Positions 17,398-26,217 of a stretch of 63,585 nucleotides of DNA are shown here, in pieces. Numbering within the stretch: position 1 is the stretch's first letter; each line of letters begins with the position of its first letter. The DNA is taken from assembly GCA_021647315.1 (NCBI GenBank), contig JAKIUY010000012.1, positions 1 to 63,585 on the forward strand, read 5' to 3'. The notes below the pieces were generated by a model, which was not told the DNA's origin, made no database searches, and was given only the letters and a program-made list of their open reading frames with translations. Position numbers and translations under genes: made by a program. The DNA comes from Victivallaceae bacterium (lineage in GTDB: Bacteria; Verrucomicrobiota; Lentisphaeria; Victivallales; Victivallaceae).

Positions 17398-18273
17398 ATG
17401 AGCAAAATTAAAGTAATGCTCGGTTTTGATATGGAAACCGATATTGGCAGTTGGACGCCGTGGTATGATGGATTGGTAAACGGCACTTCGGTTATTCTGG
17501 ATATTCTGAAAAAACATGAGATCAGCGCGACTTTTTATTTCACTGGTGATAGCTGTAAAAAACATCCGGAAGTTACTCATTCGGTAAAGGATGCTGGACA
17601 TGAAATTGGCTGTCATACGCTGTTTCACGAAACGATTGGTGAAGCACTGTTTGAAATTCCCGGGATGGTGCCGGTACTGTCGCACGAGGTTGAACCGAGA
17701 ATCAGATTGGCAACTGAATGGGTTGAAGAGGTTGCCGGAGTTAGACCGGTTTCGTTCAGATGTCCACGTCTATTTGGATCGACTACGGTCGCTAACGCAC
17801 TGGAGAATTTGGGTTATCTGACTGATGCCACCTATCCGATGTACTATTTCAGAAAACAGTTGGTACCTTATCATCCAAGTAGCGATGACTGGACAGAAAC
17901 CGGTGATATGAAACTGTTGGAACTGCCGAATTTTGCCGACCTGTCGATGGATTCTCAAGATGAATACGGACGTGATATGGATCAATGGCCATTATTCAGG
18001 ACCGAGAGTGCGGACAAGGTAATGGAACATATTAGCGGTTATGTCAGTTATTGTGAAAAGCAGGGCGTTGAACCGTTCCTCTGTTTCTATTTTCACCCGT
18101 GGGAATTCTGGCCGATGCCGGAAGGCTTATTACATTATGGGGAAGGGGCAGTATTACCAGATCCATTTCTTATCAAGAACTGTGGAGAATATGGAGCACA
18201 GCAGTTTGAGATCTTGGTAGAAAAACTTAAAGGGATTGGTGCTGAGTTCTACCAGGCAAAAGAGCTGGTGTAA
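17398..18273 (+). CDS. Polysaccharide deacetylase (NodB/CE4-like)
   Basis: A 291-residue cytosolic enzyme of the polysaccharide deacetylase superfamily. The first catalytic motif is at LGFDMETDIG (residues about 8-17), where Asp-x-Glu-x-Asp corresponds to the T-F-D-D block. The metal His pair is in GCHTLFHE near residue 68 (H-x3-H). A C-terminal FYFHPWEFWP has the family's late histidine. There is no signal peptide, so it acts on intracellular oligosaccharides or on a non-glycan amide; PuuE-like allantoinases share the fold. The ATG at 17398 is chosen over the one at 17392 because GGAGA is then seven bases upstream. It is second in the operon after the beta-sandwich protein. Confidence 0.85.
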   Translation: MSKIKVMLGFDMETDIGSWTPWYDGLVNGTSVILDILKKHEISATFYFTGDSCKKHPEVTHSVKDAGHEIGCHTLFHETIGEALFEIPGMVPVLSHEVEPRIRLATEWVEEVAGVRPVSFRCPRLFGSTTVANALENLGYLTDATYPMYYFRKQLVPYHPSSDDWTETGDMKLLELPNFADLSMDSQDEYGRDMDQWPLFRTESADKVMEHISGYVSYCEKQGVEPFLCFYFHPWEFWPMPEGLLHYGEGAVLPDPFLIKNCGEYGAQQFEILVEKLKGIGAEFYQAKELV

Positions 18274-18398
18274 GTAAATCGCTGGGAGCGATGGTCGTCA
18301 GACCGGTATTTTTTGAATTATTAATTATTAAAGTCTAATTTTATATTATAACCATTTGTAGCAAAACGTTACAGATAACAACAACAGGAGAGTAAAAC

Positions 18399-19574
18399 AT
18401 GTCTAAAAAAATTATGATCCCTGAACAAGAGTATCTTGAGCGAATTGAAAAAGCAGCCCCATTGATCGAGGCGGCTGGTCTTGATGTACTGGTAGCAAAT
18501 TCCAATGAGGCTGACTATTCTAATGTTCGCTATTTTTCAGCATATTGGCCATTGTTTGAAATGGGTGGCGTTGCGGTGGCTCCGTCAGGCAAAGCGGCAC
18601 TGATGGTTGGACTTGAATCAGAAGAGTTTGCGAAAGGTAGAAGTAAACTTGCTAATATTCATCTGATGAAGGAATATCGAGAGACCGCAGATCCTGTCTA
18701 TCCTGGGCATGCCGGTAGTAGCTATAATGATGTTTTTGCCTCTATTGGAGTTAATAATGTCAAACGTATTGGGGTTGCCGGTTATCTCTGTACAAACATG
18801 GCAATGTATGAAGGACTCAAAGCAGCTTATCCAAATGCGGAAATTGTTAATGCTGATGATATTATGACAACTTTACGTGCGGTTAAATCTCCAGCTGAAC
18901 TTGCCTGTTTACGTGAAGGACTGCGGCTAGGAGAGATCGCCTTAGAAACGATGTTAGCGCAAGTAAAGCCTGGAATGACAGAGTTGCAATTAGCAGGAAT
19001 TGCAATTCAGACGTTGTATCAAAACGGTGCCGAGAGTGAAGCGCATACCGTCTATTCGTTTGGTGGCAAAAAGACTACTAATGCAATTTCAAGATCAACA
19101 CATCGCATACTTAAGAAAGGTGATATTGTGCAAATTAATATCGGTGGTAAAGTTGACGGTTATTCGCCATCCGTTGGCCGTCCGTTCTGTCTTGGCAAAA
19201 TGACTGATGAGCAGAAACGATTAATCGAATATGGTAGAAAAATGCATTACAAGACTTACGAATGGGTGCAGGCCGGAATTGTCGCTAAAGAGATTGCCAT
19301 TAAATATGAAGAATGTGTAAAACGGGATGGTATGGAGCAATACTATCTCTATGGACCTTGCCACGGCTTGGGTTTGATTGAAGTAGAAAAACCATGGATG
19401 GAAACGGTTAGTGAGTATATTCTTGAGCCCAATATGACTTTTCAAGCTGATACCTTTTTCGCTGCAAAAGATTTTGGTTTAAGATGGGAGAATGGTCTGT
19501 TGGTAACAGCATCCGGCAAGGCTGAGATGTTGAATGCCGGGATTAAGATGGATTTGATCGAAATAGATTGCTAA
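18399..19574 (+). CDS. Creatinase-like M24 family protein lacking metal ligands
   Basis: A 391-residue protein with the pita-bread fold of M24 peptidases and creatinases, with an N-terminal domain of about 150 residues and a catalytic-fold domain. In metallo-aminopeptidases two aspartates lie in D-x-G-x-x-x-x-GY-x-x-D. Here the segment reads INIGGKVDGYSPSVGR, so both are missing. The His in CHGLGL and the late Glu in LRWENG remain. Creatinase itself works without metal and keeps mainly His and Glu, so hydrolysis of a small C-N bond is more likely than peptide cleavage. AGGAGAG lies well before the ATG. A decayed paralog begins nine bases downstream, so this locus once held two copies. Confidence 0.8.
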   Translation: MSKKIMIPEQEYLERIEKAAPLIEAAGLDVLVANSNEADYSNVRYFSAYWPLFEMGGVAVAPSGKAALMVGLESEEFAKGRSKLANIHLMKEYRETADPVYPGHAGSSYNDVFASIGVNNVKRIGVAGYLCTNMAMYEGLKAAYPNAEIVNADDIMTTLRAVKSPAELACLREGLRLGEIALETMLAQVKPGMTELQLAGIAIQTLYQNGAESEAHTVYSFGGKKTTNAISRSTHRILKKGDIVQINIGGKVDGYSPSVGRPFCLGKMTDEQKRLIEYGRKMHYKTYEWVQAGIVAKEIAIKYEECVKRDGMEQYYLYGPCHGLGLIEVEKPWMETVSEYILEPNMTFQADTFFAAKDFGLRWENGLLVTASGKAEMLNAGIKMDLIEIDC

Positions 19575-19582
19575 ATAAACGA

Positions 19583-19801
19583 GCAATAAATTCATCGAGA
19601 ATGAAGTTATTCAGCTCAATATTGGTGCGCGGGTAGGGGGGCTATTCATCAAGTGTTGGTTTGCCAATGTCAATTGGCAAACTGCCTGAACGCAAACAGC
19701 ATCTGGTTGATTTCGGCTTGCGCTGGGAAAATGGTGTAGCTGTCACTGATACCGGTGTTGATAAACTGTCAAGCAAATTCATGAAGCTGGTACAAGTCTA
19801 A
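19583..19801 (+). pseudogene. Remnant of a second creatinase-like M24 gene
   Basis: The segment translates as NKFIENEVIQLNIGARVGG, then after a frameshift near 19641 as GYSSSVGLPMSIGKLPERK. It then jumps directly to DFGLRWENGVAVTDTG and ends at TAA 19799-19801. These blocks align with the intact gene upstream (VQINIGGKVDGYSPSVGR and DFGLRWENGLLVT). About 80 residues are missing between them and the whole N-terminal half is gone. It is therefore a doubly broken relic, not a functional gene. Confidence 0.8.
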
Positions 19802-19844
19802 TATTTTTATATTACACTGAAAATATAAAGGATTGAAGCGACCG

Positions 19845-20012
19845 TTAGCGGTTCGTTTCAATTCCCAGCTCTCTGCCACGTTCCGTAGCTCGTTGGGTAG
19901 CAAGGTTCTCATAACCATAAATTTTCCGTACATATGGTGAGGCCTTGGCCGCACTAACATGAGTCGCCCCCATTTTGCCAATCCCTAATACTGCAATATC
20001 AATTTGCTCCAT
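19845..20012 (-). pseudogene. N-terminal remnant of a Gfo/Idh/MocA oxidoreductase
   Basis: A 55-residue frame starting at ATG 20012 encodes IDIAVLGIGKMGATHVSAAK and then ASPYVRKIYGYEN before a TAA. It matches the first 52 residues of the intact dehydrogenase at 34726 (IDVAVLGIGRMGITHVEAAK...), about two thirds identical by eye. A ribosome-binding-like AGAAGGAAAA precedes the ATG. The remaining 300 residues are absent, so it is a 3'-truncated relic. Confidence 0.8.
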
Positions 20013-20095
20013 AATTTTTTCCTTCTAAAGGTTTTGTTTAAGAAAAGTAAAGTTTCTTCACGTTCAAAGTGTAACCCACTTTTACCCACCCTTTC

Positions 20096-20255
20096 CTAGC
20101 CGATCTTATCCACGGGTTGGTCTCCAAGTTTTTTCTGGAGTTCATGCAGTTCATCTTTGAGCTGTTTTATTTATTCTGCTACCATAACATGACAATGCAT
20201 GAGCTGCATGGTCATCAGTCATAATAAAAATAATATTCGGTCTTTGTTTTCTCAT
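20096..20255 (-). pseudogene. Internally deleted sulfatase remnant
   Basis: The ATG at 20255 begins [20 protein letters not shown] and runs on through [11 protein letters not shown], the unmistakable start of a formylglycine-dependent sulfatase with its Asp-Asp metal pair. After a junction near 20170 and a change of frame, the sequence reads [19 protein letters not shown] and ends at TAG 20098. That matches the usual C-terminal helix of arylsulfatases. Some 400 residues between, including the active-site cysteine, are gone. It shows that the locus once attacked sulfated substrates. Confidence 0.8.
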
Positions 20256-20300
20256 TTTTTTTGTTCGATTGCGCTCTTTTCCAGTAGGACAGTGATTTCT

Positions 20301-20366
20301 GTCCATCCACAGAGAACCGGTTGCTACTAAACCGGTTCTCTGTGATGGGACATCTATGCTACATTT
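20301..20366. repeat. Dispersed repeat family A, copy 3 (hairpin)
   Basis: A perfect 15-bp stem CACAGAGAACCGGTT / AACCGGTTCTCTGTG (20308-20322 and 20329-20343) is extended by GTCCATC/GATGGGAC. CATCTATGCTACATTT then matches the tail of the other family A copies. It lies just beyond the beta-helix gene's 3' end and may serve as a transcription barrier. The part of the 19575-20385 gap not covered by relics or this repeat shows nothing I recognise. Confidence 0.65.
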
Positions 20367-20385
20367 CCCAATATAAAATCATGAT

Positions 20386-23300
20386 TTATGGTTTTTTGAC
20401 AAGATATATACCTTCAGAGTCATTGTTCCATGTTGGGATGTTACTATACAGTTTTAGCCCGTATTTTACAGACATTGGGCCGCTGTAAAAGTTAGTCGTT
20501 CCGGGATTGATTAGTGAGTAAAGAAACAATGCCCCACCACCGACATCAAAATTAAAATATGAACTTACAGGAGCATCTGGAGTGAACTCACAATGATCAA
20601 AACTGTACATATAGTTGGCACTAGTTCCACCTTGTTCATATATTTTATTGCTGTTGGAAAATACTCTATGGAAATACCATACACCGCTGGAAGTTCCTTT
20701 CGGCCAGAAATCTCTACCGTAAGAACCATCAATTGTTGTATGATACAATGCCCAAGTACCAGCCTTATAGCTTTCAGTTTCCTCACATGCTCCTGTAGCA
20801 ATCTCATTGTTTTTAAATAGGCTGTTACAGGCCAGGTTAGCTAAAGCGTTAAATCCGCCAGTTGAAAGACCATATTTAGCATTCTTAAATACACAGTTCA
20901 CAAACATTATTTCAGAACATTGGGTAGGTGAGACTAAGCCAAGCCCGGCAGCATATCTTCCTCCAATGAATTTGCAATCATGTAACATCACTTCCTGGGT
21001 TGCGTGTCCATAATTCAGGAATTCAAGCGATACACACGGAGCTGTAATAGTATTCTGATCTGCTGAATCATATGCTGCGGTTTCAAAAGATATACCCTGT
21101 ATGGTAAAATACGCTATACCTTCAGAAAGAAATACTGAACCTTTATCAGTCAGCCTGCGAATTATCTTAGTTTTGTCCGAACCTGCTCCTGCAATCCAAC
21201 CTCCGGCACTTTTCTGAGTAGCACCATATGTAGAGTGCGAATAACCGAGCGGACTTGTTACCAGATAAGTTCCTTCAGGGAAGTAAATCATCTTGCCTGC
21301 ATTCAATGCTGACTGTATTGACGTTGTGTCATCTGTAACACCATCACCAACAGCACTATATGGAGAGTCTTTAACGTTTATCATTCCTCCTAATACAGTA
21401 TCAACTACTGGGAGTTCAATCTGTTCAGGTACAGTAACTTCCGGCATCAACGGGTAACTGGATAGAATAGCACTCGAATTGACCCATCGAGAACGCGGAA
21501 AGGTTGAATCTCCGGTTAATTTATAATAATTGTACATATTTCCAGCAAATATCTTGGTAGCTCCTGTAATTGGCAGCATATTAGCATTAGTGTATAAATA
21601 ATTGCCGGAAGCAATTACTGTAGCACCTGTTGCTGCAGTTCCAGTTACGAGCTTGCCAACATCACTGATTGAATTATTGCCAAGCAACCAAAGATTTCCT
21701 CCACCGTTGTAATCAACATATACAGCCTCTCCATCTGGTTTAGCAGAGGACACACTGTTGTTCATAACAATCACGTCAACTTGGCTTGTAGTAGTAGGCA
21801 CATGCACTAAGACAGAAGGAAGAGAATTGGCAGTGGCACTACCTTCAGTACGCACATTGGCAATCATATGTGAACCAATGATTGAGGCAGAGCTGATTTT
21901 TATATCTGCCGGACCTAATGCATTCTGAAACCCAGTACTGAATAAGCGCAGTCTGCCTTGCTTTTGGCTGACATGAAAATGTTCGCTGGCTGTTGACTGG
22001 GCGGTTGCACCGGAACTACTAATATTACCACCAATAATAAAAGTATCAGCTAATGGGTGGTCAATAATGATTGCGGACTTGGAATAACCGCGCATTGTGA
22101 GAAAAACCCCTTGGAATGTGAAGCTTCCACGGCCTTTGATCTCAACAGCGGCACGATCTACAAAACAGCCATGCATCTCAAATATTGTCGGCACAAAGTT
22201 TTCGAAAACAAAACTCCGGAATTCTGTTACTTCCGGTCCTTGATGATAAAGTCCAGATATATTAATAAGTGGAGCTTTTTTGACAATAAAAAGTGGTTTT
22301 GTATTATCACTAGGAATCAATTTCGTACTCATGCGGTCACCGCCATGTATGTAAAGCGGTGTATCACGATCAATAGTTATCGGATTACTGATTGTGTAAT
22401 TGCCTGGAGGAAGGTAGATGTAATCCTCATTAGCAATAGCATCACTTAGAGATGAATATGATGTTATTGAAGCAAAGTCACTATATTTATCTGGACGAGC
22501 ATAGCTAAATTGAGCTGTTAAACTTGCTTCTTCCATTGGAGACACAATCACATTATCCAGTAGAAAGACGCCGTCAACAACATGATCGTAACCGCTAAAT
22601 CCAATTGCATCAACAGTATTGAATAATATATTCGATGCATATGGTAAATCCAGATAAACTTCATACCTTTGCCAACTGCTGCTTAGTGTTACTTGGTCTC
22701 TTATTGTCCCTCCCCAAACTCGTTCAATGTTCAAATAAGGAGATCCTGAAACTGATTTTGCCCAAAAAGAGACTTTTATCCTGTCATAAGCTTCTAATGC
22801 ATCTGAAAATTGTGCGCCACTAGTATGACTGGATAGTTTACTGCCGCCATTAAGATCAATATCTACTTTTAACGCTCCGGCAGATGATCCCCAGGTATCT
22901 GAAGTCTCATGGGAAATCATTGTCGCATCCGCAGTGCCGTTCCGTAATCCTGTCCAACCAGTTATTGAAGATTCAAAAGTATAATTACTGACAGAATTAT
23001 CTACAACATCAATATGCACATTATCTATAAGAAATTCTCCGCTGGTTACATTTGCAAAACCACTATATCCCAACACTTCAACGGTATTGAAAATAATGCC
23101 TGCTGTCGTGTAATTTTCGTCAAAGGTAAGAGAATATTTTTCCCATTCACTTGAGAGAACTACTTGCGCACGTGTTCCGCCGCCGTACATTCGTTCGACA
23201 TTAAGATAATTTGAACCTGACACACTCTTTGCCCAAAAAGTCACCTGTAAGCGTGAATTAGCAGGAATGCTGTTGCTTGTGCAATAAGCACCGGATTGGT

Positions 23301-23997
23301 GACTGTTCAATAACGTAGAGGTACTGATATTAACTCTCATGTAACCGGATTTGCCGTCCGGCCCAATTCCAGAATCATAGGCAATCATTGATGACTCAAC
23401 TGTTCCGTTATTATATCCTTGCCAATCAGATGTACCGCTGCTGAAATAAGGATTTTTTACGTAAGTTTCTGAAAATGTAGATACTGTTACATCATCCAAA
23501 ATAAATTCACCGCTGACAACGCATTGATTTGCTATACCGTCAAAAATATCTACTGAACTAAATACTAAGTAATCAGTACTAGAAGCAACATCTATTTCTA
23601 CTTCATAAGATTTCCAGTAAGGTGTTATTTTAACACGCCCTGGAGTGGAGTCTTCATTTTCGCTAATAATATTTAATATTTGAGAACCATACAAGGATTT
23701 GGCTTTAAAACTTACTTTTACTCTGGAACCTGCGCTAATTGTAGTACAATTATAACGTGCTCCTGTAAGGCTGGTCGTACGAGTTTGACCTTTAGGAATT
23801 CTCATTACAACTCGTAATGCGCCAACGGAATCATCTGTATTAAGTTTCTCCCATGTCAAATTAACTACATCGCTGGAATTTTCTTTGATTGCTGCCCAAT
23901 TTGATATACTGCTTTCGAAATCATCTGCGTACACATTTGAACATGCGTTCGAGAAAAAGATACCTAACATTAAGGCTAAATTCAGAATACTTTTCAT
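20386..23997 (-). CDS. Secreted beta-helix (pectate-lyase-superfamily) protein with three CBM-like domains
   Basis: A 1203-residue exported protein. The ATG at 23997 gives a good signal peptide (MKSILNLALMLGIFF...) with AAGGA upstream; a start at 24009 has none. Three consecutive beta-sandwich modules of about 150 residues, each starting like FESSISNW and ending like GEFILDDV/GEFLIDNV, resemble CBM4/9-type carbohydrate binders. They are followed by parallel beta-helix sequence. A Pectate_lyase_3-type start, SAVGDGVTDDTTSIQSAL followed by YFPEGTYLV, lies near residues 890-935, with an earlier weaker one (YIYLPPGNYTI) near 515. It may cleave or bind an acidic or sulfated polysaccharide. Catalytic residues cannot be assigned. 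It is the last gene of the left arm, 160 bases after the UroD-like gene. Confidence 0.8.
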   Translation of the reverse strand: MKSILNLALMLGIFFSNACSNVYADDFESSISNWAAIKENSSDVVNLTWEKLNTDDSVGALRVVMRIPKGQTRTTSLTGARYNCTTISAGSRVKVSFKAKSLYGSQILNIISENEDSTPGRVKITPYWKSYEVEIDVASSTDYLVFSSVDIFDGIANQCVVSGEFILDDVTVSTFSETYVKNPYFSSGTSDWQGYNNGTVESSMIAYDSGIGPDGKSGYMRVNISTSTLLNSHQSGAYCTSNSIPANSRLQVTFWAKSVSGSNYLNVERMYGGGTRAQVVLSSEWEKYSLTFDENYTTAGIIFNTVEVLGYSGFANVTSGEFLIDNVHIDVVDNSVSNYTFESSITGWTGLRNGTADATMISHETSDTWGSSAGALKVDIDLNGGSKLSSHTSGAQFSDALEAYDRIKVSFWAKSVSGSPYLNIERVWGGTIRDQVTLSSSWQRYEVYLDLPYASNILFNTVDAIGFSGYDHVVDGVFLLDNVIVSPMEEASLTAQFSYARPDKYSDFASITSYSSLSDAIANEDYIYLPPGNYTISNPITIDRDTPLYIHGGDRMSTKLIPSDNTKPLFIVKKAPLINISGLYHQGPEVTEFRSFVFENFVPTIFEMHGCFVDRAAVEIKGRGSFTFQGVFLTMRGYSKSAIIIDHPLADTFIIGGNISSSGATAQSTASEHFHVSQKQGRLRLFSTGFQNALGPADIKISSASIIGSHMIANVRTEGSATANSLPSVLVHVPTTTSQVDVIVMNNSVSSAKPDGEAVYVDYNGGGNLWLLGNNSISDVGKLVTGTAATGATVIASGNYLYTNANMLPITGATKIFAGNMYNYYKLTGDSTFPRSRWVNSSAILSSYPLMPEVTVPEQIELPVVDTVLGGMINVKDSPYSAVGDGVTDDTTSIQSALNAGKMIYFPEGTYLVTSPLGYSHSTYGATQKSAGGWIAGAGSDKTKIIRRLTDKGSVFLSEGIAYFTIQGISFETAAYDSADQNTITAPCVSLEFLNYGHATQEVMLHDCKFIGGRYAAGLGLVSPTQCSEIMFVNCVFKNAKYGLSTGGFNALANLACNSLFKNNEIATGACEETESYKAGTWALYHTTIDGSYGRDFWPKGTSSGVWYFHRVFSNSNKIYEQGGTSANYMYSFDHCEFTPDAPVSSYFNFDVGGGALFLYSLINPGTTNFYSGPMSVKYGLKLYSNIPTWNNDSEGIYLVKKP

Positions 23998-24168
23998 GTT
24001 TTCTACCATCCTTATTTTGTCGTGCTGTTAACGTAATACTTGTCTTACATTATAAACATCTCACTATCTGTCTGTGCACCTCCTTTGGTCATAAACCATT
24101 ATTTTCTCGTTCGCAAAATAGAGTTTGATTAACTTATTTAAACTGTATTTAGTTATTTTTTGACATTC

Positions 24169-25170
24169 TTATCCAGGTATGTAATTAGCAATGGTCTCTA
24201 ATACAGCTTCCATATTGGCAAAAGGCATATTGTGCTCCAGGGGAGCATAACCGATAAGACCGCCGGATGGAGTTCCAAGATGCTCATACATCTTCAGGAT
24301 GTGTTCTCTGACATCATTAGGAGTACCATTAATTAATATATCCTGACGGTCTATGTCGGGCATTACAGTAATTCTTTCTCTAGCAATATTGCCGTATTCT
24401 GCAGCATTCATGATTGGTATTTGGGGATTTACAATATCAATTCCGACATCTATTAGTCCTTCGAGAATTTCCATTGTATAACCACAAGTATGGAAGGATA
24501 CTTTAGCACCAGCCTGTTTTGCAGTCGCAGTGAGCTTTGCGTAAACTGGTTTGAAAAATTGGTCCCATATTTCTGGATTAATAATCAAGCTCTGCTGAGT
24601 TCCCCAATCATCGCCTAGACCTACTATATCCGGTTTTAGTTTGAGCTGTTCTTCGAGAAGCGGAATATGGTTTTCATTCATCATCCGGTCAATTAATTTC
24701 TGGACATTCTCCGGTTCCAGATAAAAATCCATATAAAGTTGTTCCGCACCACACAGATTTTCCATTATTTGGAAAAATTGATCGACACTTGCCCAGACAG
24801 GATATTTTTCTCTGGTCCGTTCAGCTCCATCAATATCTTTTTGAGTTATTTTTGAAATTTTCGGCATCTTATAGGAATCAAGATTTTTCCAATCTGCCAG
24901 TGGCTGATTAACTACCGCTCCGGCAATCATTACATCAGCGGTGTCCCAGACACAACCCCATTTATCGACAATCCGGCGATTTTTCTCCAGTTCTTTAGGT
25001 GTTGGAACATTAAGTTTACTCGCGTCATTAAAATCGCCTGGGAAACGGCAATATAGGTCATGCAGTTTTTTCCCATGTGCTATTAAGGAATTGTGCGACG
25101 ATATACAATATGGAATACGTCCGGTATTACGATGTTCAATAGTCGCGAGGATTTTTTCTCTTGAATTCAT
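24169..25170 (-). CDS. UroD-fold protein, methyltransferase-like (paralog 1)
   Basis: A 333-residue TIM-barrel protein of the uroporphyrinogen decarboxylase superfamily. The opening REKILATIEHRNTGRIPY is the usual start. The motif FHTCGYTMEIL near residue 226 holds the H-x-C zinc ligands typical of MtaA/MtbA/CmuA-like methyltransferases rather than heme-pathway UroD. No C-terminal third cysteine is obvious. It starts 5 bases from the dehydrogenase stop, so the pair is co-transcribed. Methyl transfer is inferred from motif and superfamily, and the substrate is unknown. Six such paralogs lie between 24 and 53 kb. Confidence 0.8.
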   Translation of the reverse strand: MNSREKILATIEHRNTGRIPYCISSHNSLIAHGKKLHDLYCRFPGDFNDASKLNVPTPKELEKNRRIVDKWGCVWDTADVMIAGAVVNQPLADWKNLDSYKMPKISKITQKDIDGAERTREKYPVWASVDQFFQIMENLCGAEQLYMDFYLEPENVQKLIDRMMNENHIPLLEEQLKLKPDIVGLGDDWGTQQSLIINPEIWDQFFKPVYAKLTATAKQAGAKVSFHTCGYTMEILEGLIDVGIDIVNPQIPIMNAAEYGNIARERITVMPDIDRQDILINGTPNDVREHILKMYEHLGTPSGGLIGYAPLEHNMPFANMEAVLETIANYIPG

Positions 25171-25175
25171 AATTA

Positions 25176-26201
25176 TTACCTTATTTTATTCCAGTCAAAA
25201 ACGCAACCGAGATATTTTTCTTTGTCATATACCAAATCCTGTAATACTTGCTGACAATCTGCCGGACTTACTAGACTAATAAGAGGCTCCGGGGCTAATT
25301 TACCACGATGCATTAATTCAGCAATCTGACGATAATTCCCATTATGAGTGTCATGCAGAAATGGTTTTTCCGCTACAGGAAAACCCATTCCGCCGGCACC
25401 TTGGATACGTAGACTATTGCCGTTGATACGATCAAATAGTGGTGCAATGTTGATCATAGTTTCTTTGCGGTAGCCGCCAAGCAGCGTGATGCAACCGTAA
25501 ACCCGCATGCATTCAACCAGCTCTGATATCAGATTTCCGCCTTCTACTGCCATGACACATTGATGAAGCTTGCGCCCTTGAGTTATTTCTTCGACAATAT
25601 CCTGATAGCTAAGTCCAATTGGATTAACTGTCGGAATACCACATTTCTGCATAATTCCAAGACGCTTTTCAGATATATCCGCAACAGTTACCAATGCTCC
25701 AGCGGCGGCATACAGCTGCGCGGCTGCGGCTCCGATAAAACCAGCTCCGATAATCAATACATCGTCACCAGGTTTTACCTGTGAATGTCTAATTGCTGAC
25801 ATACTGATATTATAGTGATAGAGAACTGCCGCATGGTGCAGGGGCAGATAATCAGGGACTTTGATGCCCAAACGAAAACCGTTCCAGCCGTATTCACGAG
25901 GATTTTCATCAAATTTAGCATAATCATCATGATTACACCAGCTTATTACTTTATCCCCTATCTTGATGCTCTTTACCTCACTTCCGACAGCGATTACTTC
26001 GCCAACATTAGAACTGCCGCTTGTTGTCGGTGGTTTCGGTTCGGCATATCCAGCATAAATCGCGCCTTCCGTACCAGCACTGATTCCAGAATAGAGTGTC
26101 CGGCTCAGAATTTCCGTTGGCTTGAGTTTGTCATCAAGTTCACCTTCGACAAGTACCGCCTGATTGATCTCGGTAAAAGTCATCCGTTTAACTTTCATCA
26201 T
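25176..26201 (-). CDS. Zinc-less medium-chain dehydrogenase/reductase
   Basis: A 341-residue alcohol-dehydrogenase-like protein. The nucleotide-binding motif VLIIGAGFIGAAAAQLYAAA lies near residues 146-165 and an acidic D-x-S-E-K-R follows, indicating NAD(H) preference. The normal catalytic-zinc segment C-G-x-C-G-T-D is replaced by YSGISAGTEG, and the structural-zinc cysteine lobe is absent. This pattern is known from BchC-like, zinc-independent MDR enzymes. It should oxidise or reduce a sugar-derived alcohol or ketone. The ATG at 26201 has AGGAAG close upstream, and an ATG one codon later is equally possible. It lies between two UroD-like genes with gaps of 5 and 16 bases, indicating one operon. 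Confidence 0.85.
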   Translation of the reverse strand: MMKVKRMTFTEINQAVLVEGELDDKLKPTEILSRTLYSGISAGTEGAIYAGYAEPKPPTTSGSSNVGEVIAVGSEVKSIKIGDKVISWCNHDDYAKFDENPREYGWNGFRLGIKVPDYLPLHHAAVLYHYNISMSAIRHSQVKPGDDVLIIGAGFIGAAAAQLYAAAGALVTVADISEKRLGIMQKCGIPTVNPIGLSYQDIVEEITQGRKLHQCVMAVEGGNLISELVECMRVYGCITLLGGYRKETMINIAPLFDRINGNSLRIQGAGGMGFPVAEKPFLHDTHNGNYRQIAELMHRGKLAPEPLISLVSPADCQQVLQDLVYDKEKYLGCVFDWNKIR

Positions 26202-26217
26202 TCATCTTCCTGTTAAG

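Noticed and set aside
19769-19981. 70-codon minus-strand open frame over the graveyard
   Set aside because: It runs in a different frame from the dehydrogenase remnant that occupies the same bases, and its translation has no recognisable motif.
25176-26201. Zinc alcohol dehydrogenase call
   Set aside because: The catalytic Cys motif and structural-zinc cysteines are missing; it is kept as a zinc-independent MDR protein.
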